DNA of 64,000 nucleotides from Sclerodactyla briareus (lineage: Eukaryota > Echinodermata > Holothuroidea > Dendrochirotida > Sclerodactylidae), in contig JAODTK010005657.1 in the NCBI GenBank assembly GCA_026419785.1, positions 186,001 to 250,000 on the forward strand, given 5' to 3'. Position numbers and translations under genes: made by a program. Shown in pieces: positions 38,160 to 51,325 of this stretch. A model generated the notes under the pieces. That model did not search any database. It was given only the letters and a program-made list of their open reading frames with translations, and was not told the DNA's origin. The stretch's first letter is position 1; every line of letters starts with the position of its first letter.

Positions 38160-38830
38160 ACAATTTTCTAGTACGCCCAGCGCCAACCGATGGTGGCGTT
38201 CCGCGTAGATGATAATTTGGTGCCCCCCCCCCCCCCGTCAATTCCTGTTCCCCCTTTTGCCCCCAGAATGAAAGTCTGGTGATATAACACTGCCCAAAGC
38301 ACCTCTTTGTATTTGAGAGAATGGACAAATGACTGGTGCAGCATGCCTTGGGCAATTCATTGTGTGGATTGGTAGTTAGATGCACTTGTCATTAATTACG
38401 TACCGTCATAGAGGCATGACATTGTTTTTTGCCTCCAAGCCACGTCCAGACTCCAGAGCGCAAAATTTTTCTTAGACACTTCCCAGAAACCTTAGACACC
38501 CATGAAGTGCCGTTTCCGCCATTTTGGCGGGTTGGTGAAGCCACAAATTTTATTGTACGCCATTGGCGCCGATTCGTCTCCGATATTGGGTTTGCCTCCC
38601 CCCAAAAAAAAATTATAACCCCCCCCCCCTCCTCCAAAAAAATGATCATACGCATAATATAAAAATAGAATAAAAGTATTGTATAATAGTATTTTGGATA
38701 GAAGATAATATAAGGACGATTTATCCCATGCCTTTTCAGGTGAACTGAGAGGCTCAATTTTTCAAAATTTTATGACACGCTCCGCGCCAGCTGATGCTGG
38801 CGCTCCGCTTAGTAGTCCAGAAAACCCGAT
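38160..38830 (+). repeat. three copies of a short hairpin element followed by C-runs
   Basis: Copies near 38165, 38540 and 38765 have AATTTT, then CCGCGCCAnCnGATGnTGGC-like text, then TCCGCTTAG, the first two followed by poly-C. A fourth lies at 610-660. The best copy, GCGCCAGCTGATGCTGGCGC (38784-38803), is a perfect 8-bp stem with a 4-base loop. Confidence 0.5.
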
Positions 38831-39175
38831 TCTCTCCCCTTGTTAAAAATGATATTCTTCTGATGAAAAGTATTATCGGATCGAATAAAAAGAAGCTAAA
38901 TTCTATAAGAAAAAAGCCAAAATGCCAAATGATTTTTTTCTTGATCCGACCAACTCTAATGAAAAAATTGAAATATCTGGCTCGAAAAGCCATCTTGCAG
39001 TTGGTCACGCACGATCCTCTGCAACCGATTCTAATCTCTGTTAAAATGAATATTCTTCTGAAAAGATTATTAGCAGGATCGAATGAAAAGAGGTCAATTA
39101 TAATAATAAAAAAGCCAAAATATGCAAATGATGTTTTTTTCTCAAGCAACCCCTCTAAATAAGATACTTGAGAAA
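38826..39175 (+). repeat. direct tandem duplication of ~200 bp
   Basis: Unit 1 (38826-39023) and unit 2 (39025-39175) share CCGATTCT..CTGTTAAAA, AATATTCTTCTGA, GGATCGAATAAAAAG, AAAAAGCCAAAATGCAAATGA-like and CTCGAAAAGCCA/CTTGACAAGCCA blocks. Both are AT-rich. A long minus-strand frame across them is a by-product. Confidence 0.6.
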
Positions 39176-40894
39176 TCTGCTTGACAAGCCAACGCTGACA
39201 ACACCTTTAATGACGTTTTGTGTTTGCTGGAAAGTAAAAATTCTACTAATTTACGTAAGGAGTCAAATATTTAACTAACTAGTTTAAGTCAAATTTGATG
39301 ATAATTTTGTCGTACTTTGGGATACTTAGGTCCAAAATTTGGGGCCTAAGCTTAGAAAAACTGAGTGGGCCAAAAACCATAAAGAAATTTCATCGGCATC
39401 GTGTCACGCGCATCATAGTCCTTCGCAGGTCAAGGCAGGTGCGTCGCGACTTCTCCTGTGAGTCTGTGGAGTCCATGCCAGAAATTATCCACTGTCAAGC
39501 TGAAAAGAATCCTAACTGACATTGCTGCTGCTGGCAAGCTTCCCTTGACGATCGATTTGCGACTGGTTCCACTTGTTCTCTGTGCTTAGTTGATCTTGAA
39601 ATCCTTTCAGGCACAATCTTGAAAATCCGTTCAGCACAACAGTAAAGCGTGTAACTCGTGACTGCAAGGAAAAACTCCCCGAGAATTCTTTGCTGTGACA
39701 AGTTTGTAGCTTGCGCTTCCCTTCGCCTCTCCGAATACTAAATTCATGTGGCATTCATGTGGTCTGACCAGGGGCGTAAATATGGGGGAGTGGGGGTAGA
39801 CCCCCGGGAGATATCGAGAGTCCGGGTCCTTATCGGCAAAAAGTCGGTCACTGAGCGGCAAAGCCGATTTTTAAGGAACCTTTAATAGAGCCCCCCCGAA
39901 GATGATGTCCGTGAACGAAGAATGCCATAAAAACTGTAATGAATGGACCGTTGTACGGAAGCCCCTACGAGAAGATTGGCCACCTCCCCCCCCCCGCCCC
40001 CCCCCCCCCCCGACCCAACCCTCGTCGTAAACATCACCACGGTCGCCGAAAGAAGAAAAAACCTGGGAAAATACAAAATAGTCAATCAAAAATGTCGGTC
40101 TCAGACAGAACATCTTGGTCGGTCCCAAAGTTCACACCCCTCTGTGAAACTTGTGTATTTAGCCCCCGGGGCTGACTGAGGTAGAGAATAAGACCGGAAA
40201 CATTTCACAGTCAGAAAAGGTAAGAAGAACGTCAATTCATATCAAAAATTTCGTTCGCTTTCTCAACGTGAGCTCGGCATGTGTGACATGTGCCCGGAAG
40301 ATGGGTCGATCATCACCATATGGACACCCAAGTCTTTCTTCTCTCTCCGAACTGGGTAATTTCCAGTGGATTGGGACTCGAATTGTCCTTCAGCGTTGTA
40401 TAGTGGTAACACGAATTTCCCGAGCCCAGTCGCCTAAACTGCCATAGCGAAAAGGGTATAGTTTTGCTCTCGTTAAACTCAAAGGCATTGAAACTACGTT
40501 TGCACTGCCTCGCCCATTCTCGTGGATTGCTCAGTCAAGTTCAACAATTGCTGATCCAAAACTGATCCAACTGCCGTGCAACTGGTTCATCAGCGGACAT
40601 ATAAAACTTAGAACTTCCAACTCGATCTGACATATCGTTGGCGTACGAATAAGTAGGAGAACAATGATTAGAGAGAATTGATTGAAGTAAGAAATAGTGG
40701 CTATTGTGACAACAGCAACCTTTTGAAAAGGACCAGCATGATCTCATGCACAAATACACTGACCTTACCGGCTACCGACGCCTGACTACCGACCGAACTC
40801 CGAAGTGAATGATCGTCACCTATACCATGCATGGAGCTATTATATACTCCTCAAGCATTATAGGTCGTAGTTAGTATACAGGATAGTCCCGGAC

Positions 40895-41193
40895 ACCTGG
40901 GTAAAAAAGCGGACACTGCTTCTCGATTGAATGTTACCTTATAGCTACACGATAATAAAACAGTTTCGCGGAGCTAATGCATCAGAGGAATTATTATCCA
41001 GCGAATTGGGCAGATTACGATGACTACTTCCACAAAAATGGCCGAATGATGGATTTAGACTCGCTTTGACAGTGACCTTCATCGTAGCATGTTGCTTCAA
41101 GTATATCGAAACTTGCATAGCGCTGATAGTATGAACTGCATATGGATTCATACATCATGTACGTACTGCTCATGTGTCCGCTTTAACCAGGTT
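40895..41193. mobile_element. MITE-like element with ~20-bp inverted terminal repeats
   Basis: Left ACCTGGGTAAAAAAGCGGAC and, on the other strand at the right, ACCTGGTTAAAGCGGACAC. The repeats may extend a few bases outward (GATAGTCC / GATCCTAG). About 300 bp, non-coding; superfamily unknown. Confidence 0.5.
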
Positions 41194-44100
41194 CTAGGAT
41201 CGGATTCAGCGACAGCCTGAGGAAAATCTTGAAAGCCTTCTTGAATTCATCATTGTGAAAAGTCGATCGATCTATATATACTTGTACACACCCTACATGA
41301 CAATTTGAGTGCATTTTCTCCGTAGTTTGCTATTTGGAATCTTCACAAAATGACGAATTCTCTTGAGTGTCCGTCACTGTCGGGGACCAGTATATAGCCT
41401 GCTAAAGCAGACAATATGATTGAGCCGTTTCTGAAATAGAGGGGGCTATCACTCTGGTAACTGTTGGTCGTATTTTACCACAGACTTAGATAAACTGAAG
41501 ATCGGCTCTGTACTTTGCAGCCAATTGAACGCGCGGTGAATGCTTGGAAATGCACCCAAAAGATCGAAGCCTAGGCAGCAATTACAATTGACTATGTACG
41601 ATAGGCAACGACGGGTCAATTTTATCATCGTTATTTCGGGCAACTCTTAGTAAATAGATAGAAAATACATTCTGCTTGAAAAATATGGAAAAATACGCGA
41701 AGATACAATAGAAGCTTTGGACGGCAAAATTGGAGTGAAAAATATTTAAAAAATGACAGAAACCAGTTGCGCGAGATGGGCACGTAACATACACAGTACG
41801 GCAATGAGTCTGTAAAGTAGGCCTCACTAGGCCCAAGCGTATGTTTGCAACGCAGACTTGATATGCGTACGACAACTCAGGTGGTGAACAGATAATCGGC
41901 ACCGCGTGGACTGGAAAACTTTTGCATTATTCGAAACAGCCGATGCCTTAGCTGTTAGCCACCTGCAGACACAACTGTGAACCTGGTACAGAAAATGCGG
42001 GGTGAGTTTTCGGCCGGTACGCCTTACGTTAGTGACAAAGCTAGAGACCTATCTGTTGCCAATGACTAGCGGGGGTTTACAAAATATCAGTAGGCCGATA
42101 AGTATCAGCCTGATAGGCTAATGTAAGGATAATTAGGGGGACTGATCAAACCATCAAATGATGTGGGCCAGCTGAGTATATTACAACAGAGCATGTTCAA
42201 GAATATGCTCGCCTCCACACAAGGCTCATCATGCCTCCAAGGCACGTGCATCAGCCGATTACACTGCCAACCCCAATGTTTTTTTAACTGTACTTGAGGA
42301 GACTGCAGCAACAAAAGGGTTCTTTGGGACTCTATGAACACAGTTGACTGTGCTGCTGATTTTTACCATATTTGTTTCGATCAAGAACGGTTATAAGTTA
42401 CAGTAAAATCAAAATGCACACGTGGATAAATCATAAACAGAACATATCACAGGATCAAAGGTGAGGAAACTCTAAGAAAATTTGTGCTGTTCAAACATTA
42501 GTGAATCCAGGTCATAGCTCTGTTGTCAAATTATGTCTACATTCACACATGGACAGAATCTTGCTTGAATGTAGATGTTATTCGAGCAGACAACCTTTTT
42601 TTACCTCACGCATATATATATCTACATACACTACCAATTTGAGATTTATTCTAAGAATAATAGTACTATTTATAATCAGTAATGAATATGTTCGAAACTT
42701 AGGAATCTTAGTATGAATGATATTGTTGATATTAATAATTTTCTCAAGACAATTGAATCCTGAGCTTTAATGTGTAGCCCATGTGTAGTGCATATGTGTA
42801 TTGTATGTTAAGATATAGGCTATAAAGCCTATAGCCCTTAGTTTTTTTGTTTTCAAGGGAAATGACCTATTTCCTTTTGGCAGATCAGTAACTAGTAAAA
42901 AAAGACTTTTTGCTCGGAAATGGATTCACCCAAGGACCTGCAAATTATCAATGATATGCGGATAAAAACATCCAAGATATTATTTTTAACCTTACTTAGT
43001 CCCATCTTTAAATCTATTAATGCCAAATTATTAGTACTAGCTTACGTCTTATTTCTCCCATAGTAATTTCCCCACTGTATACTTCATGCAGTGAATATCC
43101 ACCATATTGGGTCTAGAGTGGTTTTAAGTCACTGTACCACTCACTATGCTAATCCTTTTCTTCAATAATGTATGGTAACATGCATGTATCTAGGTATATT
43201 TTGTTATATCTCCATGCTCTAGAAAGATGTTAAAATACACTGTACCTACCTCACAACAGTGTATAATTTATTGCTTTCCTGTATTTCATATCCAAGAAAG
43301 TGTGTGTTATCTAATATCTACACTCACCCTAATATCAAAAGGATCACTCACATGCTGCAAAAGCAGTCATTTCTGTTCTTATGTTTTCTAGAATCCTTTG
43401 ACTCCCCCTCACTGGGGGGGGGGGCTACAAAAAGTTTCCTTAAAATTTGCATGAGATGCTTCCATAGTTCAGTCAAGTTGGTAAGAGGTAAATTCACATT
43501 TTACTGACTGATCAGGAGTAAGAGAAGGCAGCCAGAAAGTCATAACTAAGAAGTGTTTGAAAAAGTTACAGCCTTTACAACACATGCGAACCCACTCTGC
43601 TCAGTTTGATAGATCATGTTGTGGATTTTTTGGCATATCATATCCTATACTGGTTGGGCTGTCCCCTTGCAAGCCTTGTTCAGACATTTCATGCAGACGG
43701 ATTATATCACTATAAAAAGGCAGACAAGCGCGTCATGAAACTGATTTGTTTATCTCGACTCGAAGACTAGGGCAACCTAGAGGTTTAACAGTGGCTGTCT
43801 CCAACTGAGGAATGCCCACCCAGTCTAATTTAGTCCTAATAACCTGACCAAGAATGAAAATACAAATATATAGCATCATTCAGACCCTTGCCTGTACCTA
43901 TAGAATGTATGGTTTTTAACAGAGTCGACTCCAATTTTTGTTGTTGCAACCATAAACTACCTGAATTCAATCCATTGCTCAATCTTCCCCCATTTACTTT
44001 CGAATGCTTTATCTTCTGAGTTATATTCGCGGCTGACAATTAGGTGCAGCATTCAGGTTTGCACCCTTGCTGTGCCTTGGATAGGAATGACCCTCTGCTC

Positions 44101-47100
44101 AGTAGACCATTTGAAGAAGAAAAAGATCAGGCACAAGACCTCCAGAAGGAAGACCAAAGACTACATGATCCTGAAAACCTCAACAACATCGACCCTCTAA
44201 AGGTAGTATAAGACAGATATCCTCAAAGCAGCGGCGACATCACTGGATTTGCCCGTTGAGGGTCGAGTTCCTGCAAGCACGTGATGCCCTGACACTATAC
44301 CTCCCTTGATGGCCTGTCCCTGCATGACCCTCAACAGCATTTTTGTGCTGTTAATTTCCCCCACAACTTTCATTCATTTCTGCCTTGTTTTAAAATGAAC
44401 TCATCAGCCTTCATAAATGAGGGGGTGAGTGGGGTGGAGTGAGAGTAGATCTGGAGTTATATGTGTGTCGCAATCTCTGTAAGCGACCTCCTTTCCCGGC
44501 AACCCGCAGCCAGCCCCACTGTAGGCCCGCTGCTGCCTCAAAGTTTCTGTTTTGTAGTTTTTGTAGCCTCCCTTTGGTCATACCCAGGGATCGAATTTTT
44601 CCGGTCTTCCGATCGTCCGAGACGACCTGAATTCTGACGACCACCAGTTTTTGACAAGATTGTTTCCGCTGGACTACCACTTTTTTAGTTACAATTTTCA
44701 ACCAGTCACGATCGCTGTACTTCAGGCACAAATGTATGCATCCTCATAGCATTGTGTGTCGACCTCGTAATCACTGTAGGACTGAGAGAAAACACATTTT
44801 TGCAGCCCCACACTCGATAACGTTCGAATTGACATGATTTAGTAGAACTAGTGTATGTACTCACTCTATGTTAACCATGTGGAATGGGGACCAAATTCAC
44901 TGTAAAATAACGTTAAAATCTCATCTAAAACATTTTAAAATCATCAATCTAAAACAGGCATTAATGGTTAATCCAACCTTTCACAAAAGTTAATCATGTT
45001 TATGCAAGGGTGTCCTCAGATAATCACTTTCTGATCTAGCCTTGTGTTACTGTACAAAATCATAGCAGGCTCAGTACTAGGCACTGCTGGCTACCTGGTG
45101 GGAATAGTGAAGCCATTGAAAATCATCATTTTTGTTTTCTCATTATTTCACACAAATACAATTTGCCTGGTAAGACGTACACTATGGCCAAAAAATGTTG
45201 CCGTGGAGGATTGCCCTTTCGGCACATCCCTATGCTATGGATTGAAGCAGGAATGTTATGGCATTGTGGTTATCCCCAGGTACCCACCGTCTATATACAA
45301 TTTACTTGTGTATCAATAGTTTGCAATGCAGTGATTTGGAGAATGGGGTCGGATACAAACTTAGACCAAGAGGGAGGCTGTAACTTCTTCAGCAAATACA
45401 TCCTATTGTTAAAAACTGGCAATGTGCAATGTTCGGTGGTATGCATATCTAAGAACTGCTTATCCTTTTCTGAGAATCCGCCTCCCCCACATTTGCAACC
45501 CAGCGTAAATAAGACGTGGTCTTTTAATCTTTTGAACAATGTGGCGTTACTTGCAGCGCTTGCATTAATGACCAGAAGAAAAAAAAAAGCGGGAAGGAGA
45601 GCCAGGCCAAGTTTGAAGAGACTCCGCAACGAAAATTTCAAGAGGCGTGCGTCAAACCTGCCTATAACCATGCTTAAGGAATGCTAAGGAGAGCACATTA
45701 TGTCGTTAAATCTGTGAAAGTCATGGGGCATCTGATCAGGTGGTTTGTGGTAGGGTGAGGTCCATCGCATTGATATCCTCCAGGAACACTCGTAGCCGTG
45801 GCAACCTTACAGCGGCAGAAACAGAGTAGAGCGCTCAATCATCAACCTGGTAACTTGCCGGACAACCTTATCTCTCTTCGAAAACAAAATGCAAACTGTT
45901 TTTTCCGACGACTCCCGGAAAAATCTAAAAATCGAGGCCTTAGACCCGTGGAAGTAGACTAGAAATAGCTGGAATTTCATCGTTTTGCCACCGCACTACT
46001 TATTGTCTGGGTATTAATCTACAGTTCATTCCAAGATGGTCCATGCCCTTTTGCTCTGGGCAGGCTAGAAGTAGTGGTCAATCATCGCCATTGTTGCAAT
46101 ACTTCTTCACCAAGGCCAAGATGCCACTGACTTGAATATTGATCTGTGCTAGTAATTGGTCTAACCTAATGCAAAAGGAGTTTGGTCATGTCTATCATTC
46201 TCGTAATGTTGTCGAGTATGCCTGCTTATGGAGTTTCTTCGCATCGAGCGAGACATGGCAAGCTACGTAGGCCTAGCGCTAAGCCTAGATGTATGCTCCA
46301 AGTACGACTCTGTTTTCATTATCAGGTGGAAGGGGTAGGACCACGAAAGTTGTCTACATTCTGCAAAATTAACAACACAATTGCGGAGAGCTATCCACAA
46401 AATATCAGAATAATAAATTCTTCACAGAATGCATGTCTAGGCACATTACCTGCTCAATAGTGCATACTTTGCGCAGAATGGCAGTATATGATCGCCACCG
46501 CAACTCGTTGTTTACTGCATGTACATTTGCGCGAACAGGTCTTTTTGGTGTAGCATTTCCCAAGTATGCCCGCGCGTTCAATTGGCTGCCATTGTTGCAC
46601 GGTAAAATATGGGCGAAGTTACGTCTAAGTATATATGTCTGTGATGTCTACGAACCTATTGGTTTAGGCAAACTTCACCTATTGGTTCGAAGGTTCATCC
46701 TGCATTATAAGTGAATGAGGCTGATAGAGGTGAACGCCAAACTGCCTGTTCCAACATGCTAAGGTCGTAGCAGACAAAGTTTGATCGGAGGACTGAATGA
46801 ATGCCAGAAATGGCCAGAAAGGAGGGAAAGGAGCAGGAGGAGGGCAGGGTTACGTTTAACGTATAGTCAGAATAGGCTAAAACAATATTTCTTGCTGGTG
46901 GATAGCTCCTCTATTGCGAAGAAATGCAACCCTCGGCAATCTCCGCACTGTATATGAAAAAAACGCTCTGTGTAAAACTAGTGCAATTAGCGCACCTACC
47001 AATTACAGACAACTGGAAACTATGAAAGCCAACCGGGCAATACGTAGTCGCAGCATGTACTCTTTTGCAGGCGTACTGCTTTTCGCACGTTGGTACATGA

Positions 47101-48789
47101 GCTTCGTGTGTACGCGATTGGCTATGCCTGTAACCCCTCATCAGATGGTGTAAGAGGCGTCTTTCCACAGCGGTTTCCATCAGGGGAGTGCGAGATAATG
47201 AGAAGTGTTCGTCCGACGTCCGTTGTTATGGGATTCAGCTATTGGCGGAGTTTGCCATCATGGACATCATGGATTCTGGGACTGAATGCATATTCCCTGA
47301 GGGGCCTGACCACCTATTCCCTGAGATACCAACAAAGCTGCACTAAACATGAGCTACGTGGTTGTTCTGCAAGGCGGGTGTTCTGGTGCACAGGCCCGAA
47401 CTGACAGGATGCAGCGACATTACCGTCCGCCGGAAGGCCCACCATATCCCCCCAAAAAAACGCAATTACTGTCTTGAACCCGGCTTCACCATCCTTACCT
47501 TCTCGGAGTCATATGGTGGAAACTCGGTTCTGCAAGCGTACCAGGGTCCCACCCCCACTACCCAACAGAGAATCGAGAGAGCATGCAGATCGGGAAATGG
47601 AGGTCTAAAAAACGGGACGGGAAGAGGAGGGAAGAAGGGGGGGAAAACAAGGAGAGATGGTGTGGAACAATTAACGCAACAATGCATAGTGGTCACTTGC
47701 CCATTTCTTGAGTGATATCAATTTAAGCCTTTCAAGATCACCTGAAATCTGAATATTCATTCTAGGCAGGCAAGTATAGCAGAATAATTAAGTACCACAC
47801 AACAACACGTTACGGATGGCGTCAAGTTGAGTGTTTTGAGTACAACGTCCCCTCTTTTATTACTACCATACAAACAAGCAAGATAAGAGCAAATAAATAC
47901 TACCTTGTGCTAAATCAATACTTTCCTGAAATGGTAGGGGTTCCCACGCGATAGCTATTGAACGCAAGCAGTATCAACTCATTGTTGGGAGTTAGGTTCC
48001 GCCACTGGAGATGAATTCAAGTTATACTCCATATATAGTGAAAACGTAAGCCACCTATCACTAAGGGATAGGTAAACACGCCTGCAAAGAATGAATTCGT
48101 GAGGATGACAAAACAAAAGCAGAGAGGACAAAGTTTCACACACTCAGGGGCGTAACCACGGGAAAGGAGGTTGGGGGTATGACACAATATTCACAAAAAC
48201 AAAACCGTCACAAATACTAGACAAATATTCTCTTTAATTTCCAATGGAAGATCTTCTCTCGTTCTTCATGTATTTATGGTGCAAAGTGTAACTTGTGTAG
48301 GGTCCATGGGCGCTTTTGACCATCGGTCCCCCCGTGCGGTCAGTACCCCGGAAAAGTAAATTGAAATATCCAACAAGACAACATGCTAGAACCTCAAAAT
48401 ATTGGGGTGTGGGTGGGCTTTTAATGTCCTCTTTTCACCGTGTAGTTTGAAACCAATATGTTACATGCCATTGGCCTTTAACTAATGGAATAGTCCTAAC
48501 GTTCCGTCATGTGTCACTTTGAAACATTGGTCAATTATGGCTGATTTGGTGTTCTTATTGATAGTTTGGGGCATTGTACTTCTTTTTTAATATATGCATA
48601 TTATAAGGTTTTAATGAATGCACAAATGGGGAGACCCCTGTTGCTTTTGGTATCAATTGACGTCGTTTGTAAGTCAGGAGGGTTCAATCTTTAAAAAGCG
48701 TTTTCGCACGATAACTGGTAAACGGAAGCAGATATGAAGTTTAATCTGTGTGTGGGTGTGCATATATGATGCGGGAAGAAACCTCTTTT
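41194..48789. other. no gene recognised
   Basis: A 174-codon plus-strand frame (45163-45687) ends in a basic tract (RRKKKAGRRARPSLKRL) but has no identifiable domain. A short inverted dispersed repeat links 41516-41570 and 46539-46600. CAGGGGCGTAACCACG at 48146 looks like a single hAT-type end. Confidence 0.5.
44105..44215 (+). pseudogene. possible LINE reverse-transcriptase tail fragment
   Basis: One frame gives GTRPPEGRPKTT, then after a shift ILKTSTTS-like residues. RP.GRPK.TW is the common C-terminal motif of LINE ORF2 proteins. The fragment is too short to classify. Confidence 0.3.
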
Positions 48790-49690
48790 GTAGTGTAAGG
48801 TCAAGGTCAACGAAGTCACTGGAAGGTATCTTCATATATCTCGGAAACGAGACATTAGGGGGGCTGGCGCAATGGAGGAATTGTTCGTCTGATGCCAAAC
48901 TACATTTCGTGACCTATCTTTTGACTCAACCAACCTTTGACCTCATTTACCTTATGACCGTTGTGACTTTTAGGGCCAATTGTTTTCACGACCAGGACTC
49001 GTCTTGTGTTGCAACAAACAATAAGTCAATCGCACTGACGTACTTAAACACTGCTAACACCAGCGATCTCCAGCTTGTGGAGCGGGTGGTGGCCTAATTG
49101 TTAAGGAGTCGAGCTTGTAACCCAGAGAGTGTGGGTTCGAGCTGCACGTGTTCCTTTGAGCATGTTACTTTATCCCGCTTGCTTCTCTTCAACGGTTGTA
49201 CAAATGGGGACCGTGACGGGTGAGCGGTATCAGAAGACAATCGACGCTGATTGTAGCTGCCGCGGTAGACTCTCCGGGATTGTCATAGGCGAGACTGGTT
49301 CATATGAGCGGTAATGTCTGGTGAAGCGCTTTGAGCACTTCCGTTGTCACGCGCTACATATAATTTGAATATCAATGCCTTCTGTCCTCTGTGAAGGGTA
49401 AACAGCCTCTAAAACAAATTTCAAATCTTTACATATCTTCGCAACGAACTTCAGGGAGTGGCTTGAGAATTTTGATCGGTCTGTGCAAACTACATTTGGT
49501 GACCCACTCTGACTTCCTCTGACCTTTCGAACTCATTTGACCTGATGACATTGTGCCCTCCTGGGTCAGTTCCTCGTAACGACCACATTCATCGTGTTGC
49601 AACAAACTAATAGTCAATTATACTGATGCGCTAAAACGCTTCTTTAAATTTCGTGTCCTCCAGTTATGTTCCCTTTGTAAGGGTGATACA
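48790..49690 (+). repeat. two ~290-bp units of a TTTGACCT-rich repeat, split by the SINE
   Basis: Units at 48790-49079 and about 49405-49690 share 'CATATATCTCGGAAACGA / CATATCTTCGCAACGAA', 'AAACTACATTTCGTGACC / AAACTACATTTGGTGACC', 'TTGTGTTGCAACAAACAATA' and 'AGTCAAT' blocks. Sequence flanking the SINE matches sequence after the second unit, so the SINE inserted into the array. Confidence 0.55.
49080..49372 (+). mobile_element. tRNA-derived SINE with L2-like tail
   Basis: The head has a pol III A-box-like TGGCCTAATTGTTAAGGAG (about 49090) and a B-box-like GGGTTCGAGCTGC (49133). The 3' end GCGCTTTGAGCACTTCC..GCGCTACATA is the hairpin tail common to L2-clade LINEs and their SINEs in deuterostomes. 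It lies between two halves of the repeat described at 48790-49690. Confidence 0.65.
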
Positions 49691-50639
49691 GCTTTAAAAC
49701 ACTGATAAATGTCAAGTTCGACATTGACCTCTCTGCACTGAACCTTTCCCGGGAATCAGCGTAAAGGGAAACTTTGTTCATCTGTGTGGCTACCACTGCC
49801 CCAAGCTTTCACTCAATATCTCTTTGTATGGACATCGACAATCAATAACGGAGACTCAAGTCTGGACAATCTTCACATATATGACAGAATGTGTCCTGAA
49901 CCATTCTACAAAATTCCATGGCATATTGTTCCCTTCAGATCTATGCATTGTAAAACAAAGCGACGGCGCTGCATTTTTCCCTCAAGATGAAGGGCAGGAG
50001 ACTTGAACAAGACTAATATGATGTCACCACAACCCTACCAGATGGCAATTATTGTATCTTGTTTTGCCCACTATCATTACATGACTGTGCACAACAAGTA
50101 CTCTTTTTATATTGAATCACTGGAGGTTATAATGCAAAGAAAATTTTTAGACTAAATTGGTTCGAATCTAGCCACATTTATCTTAGATTATTTGATCACC
50201 AATTATAATAAAGAACAAAAGACTCTCGCGAGCACAAGTGGTTAGGTGATATCACAATCATTATCAAAGGGCAGCGTCCTGTCATTTCATTTTCAAATTC
50301 CAATCTCGAAAAAGTATGCAATATTTTTAGATAAATTCGGGGGGGAAGTGTTCAAGGGGAAGATGTTAATGAAATGATAGTATTCTCATTTAACAATATT
50401 ATTATTTCCAACCTTTCCAAAGTAAGACTTGATTTCTCCTTAACTTTTGTCAATATTGTACCCATCCTGAAGGACCAAGTTTTTTAATAATACATTTACA
50501 AGATTCAACAGTTTATTTCGATTGTCGCTGATTACCGCATAAGCAGATAGAAACCTAATACATTTCGGGAAATTAGGGATTATAGGCACACAGTATCATT
50601 TGCATGTAGTCAATGATCAAAGGAAGCTTCGTGTTAGGT

Positions 50640-50860
50640 GAAACAACTGACAGCTCTTTCAATTGACTTATGGTTTGTTGCAACAAGACGAGTCTGGTCG
50701 TCACAAAAAAAATTACCCCTGAAAGCCACAAAGTCAAATAAGGCCAATGAGGTCAACGTTGGTCACCAGTTGTAGTTCACCTGAGCGAACAAAAAATTTC
50801 CAACAACGCTCTGAAATGTTTCGTGCAAAGATATAGAAGGAATGCCCTATGGTGACCTTC
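50640..50860 (-). repeat. inverted copy of the TTTGACCT-rich repeat
   Basis: On the minus strand it has AAGATATAG..TTTGCACGAAA, GAACTACAACTGGTGACCAA, GACCTCATTGGCCTTATTTG and TCTTGTTGCAACAAACC in the same order as 48790-49690. Confidence 0.5.
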
Positions 50861-51112
50861 AATTACTCGATGAGGGTCCATTCTCCACCATACGTGCAAC
50901 CAACATACCTAATGTGAACTTAGTAGACACACCTGCTTCATTGATTATCGTGCTGACACCGTTTTTTAACTTTGCGCTGTCATGGAACTGAACGACTGAC
51001 CTGGCCCTAAACTCAAGAACGTTCATCCTTCTCCACAAGCATCGAGCAAAACCAGGGGCAATGGAACTGATACCTGTAATTGCGTTCGTTAGATATCGTG
51101 ATGACAAGGGTG

Positions 51113-51325
51113 TCACCACACACACACCACACCACACACCATCAGACACACACACACACACACACACCACACACACCACACACACACCAACACAAACACG
51201 CACCACACACACACACACACTAACACACACATACGCACACACACACACACCCGCAACACCCACACAAAACGCAACACTCACATAAACGCACCACCACCCA
51301 CCCACGGACACACACACACACGCTC
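51113..51325. repeat. (CA)n microsatellite, interrupted
   Basis: About 210 bp of ACAC-rich sequence. The long Cys/Val-rich frame on the minus strand here is an artefact of the repeat. Confidence 0.9.

Noticed and set aside
40394-40450. tRNA-like A box (GTTGTATAGTGGTAACACG)
   Set aside because: No B box and no acceptor stem; not a tRNA gene.
45163-45687. Longest frame in the window (174 codons) with a basic end like the start of some Harbinger-derived proteins
   Set aside because: No catalytic motif, no supporting downstream sequence, mixed composition; likely chance.
50859-51317. 152-codon minus-strand frame rich in Cys and Val
   Set aside because: Mostly a translation of the CA microsatellite.
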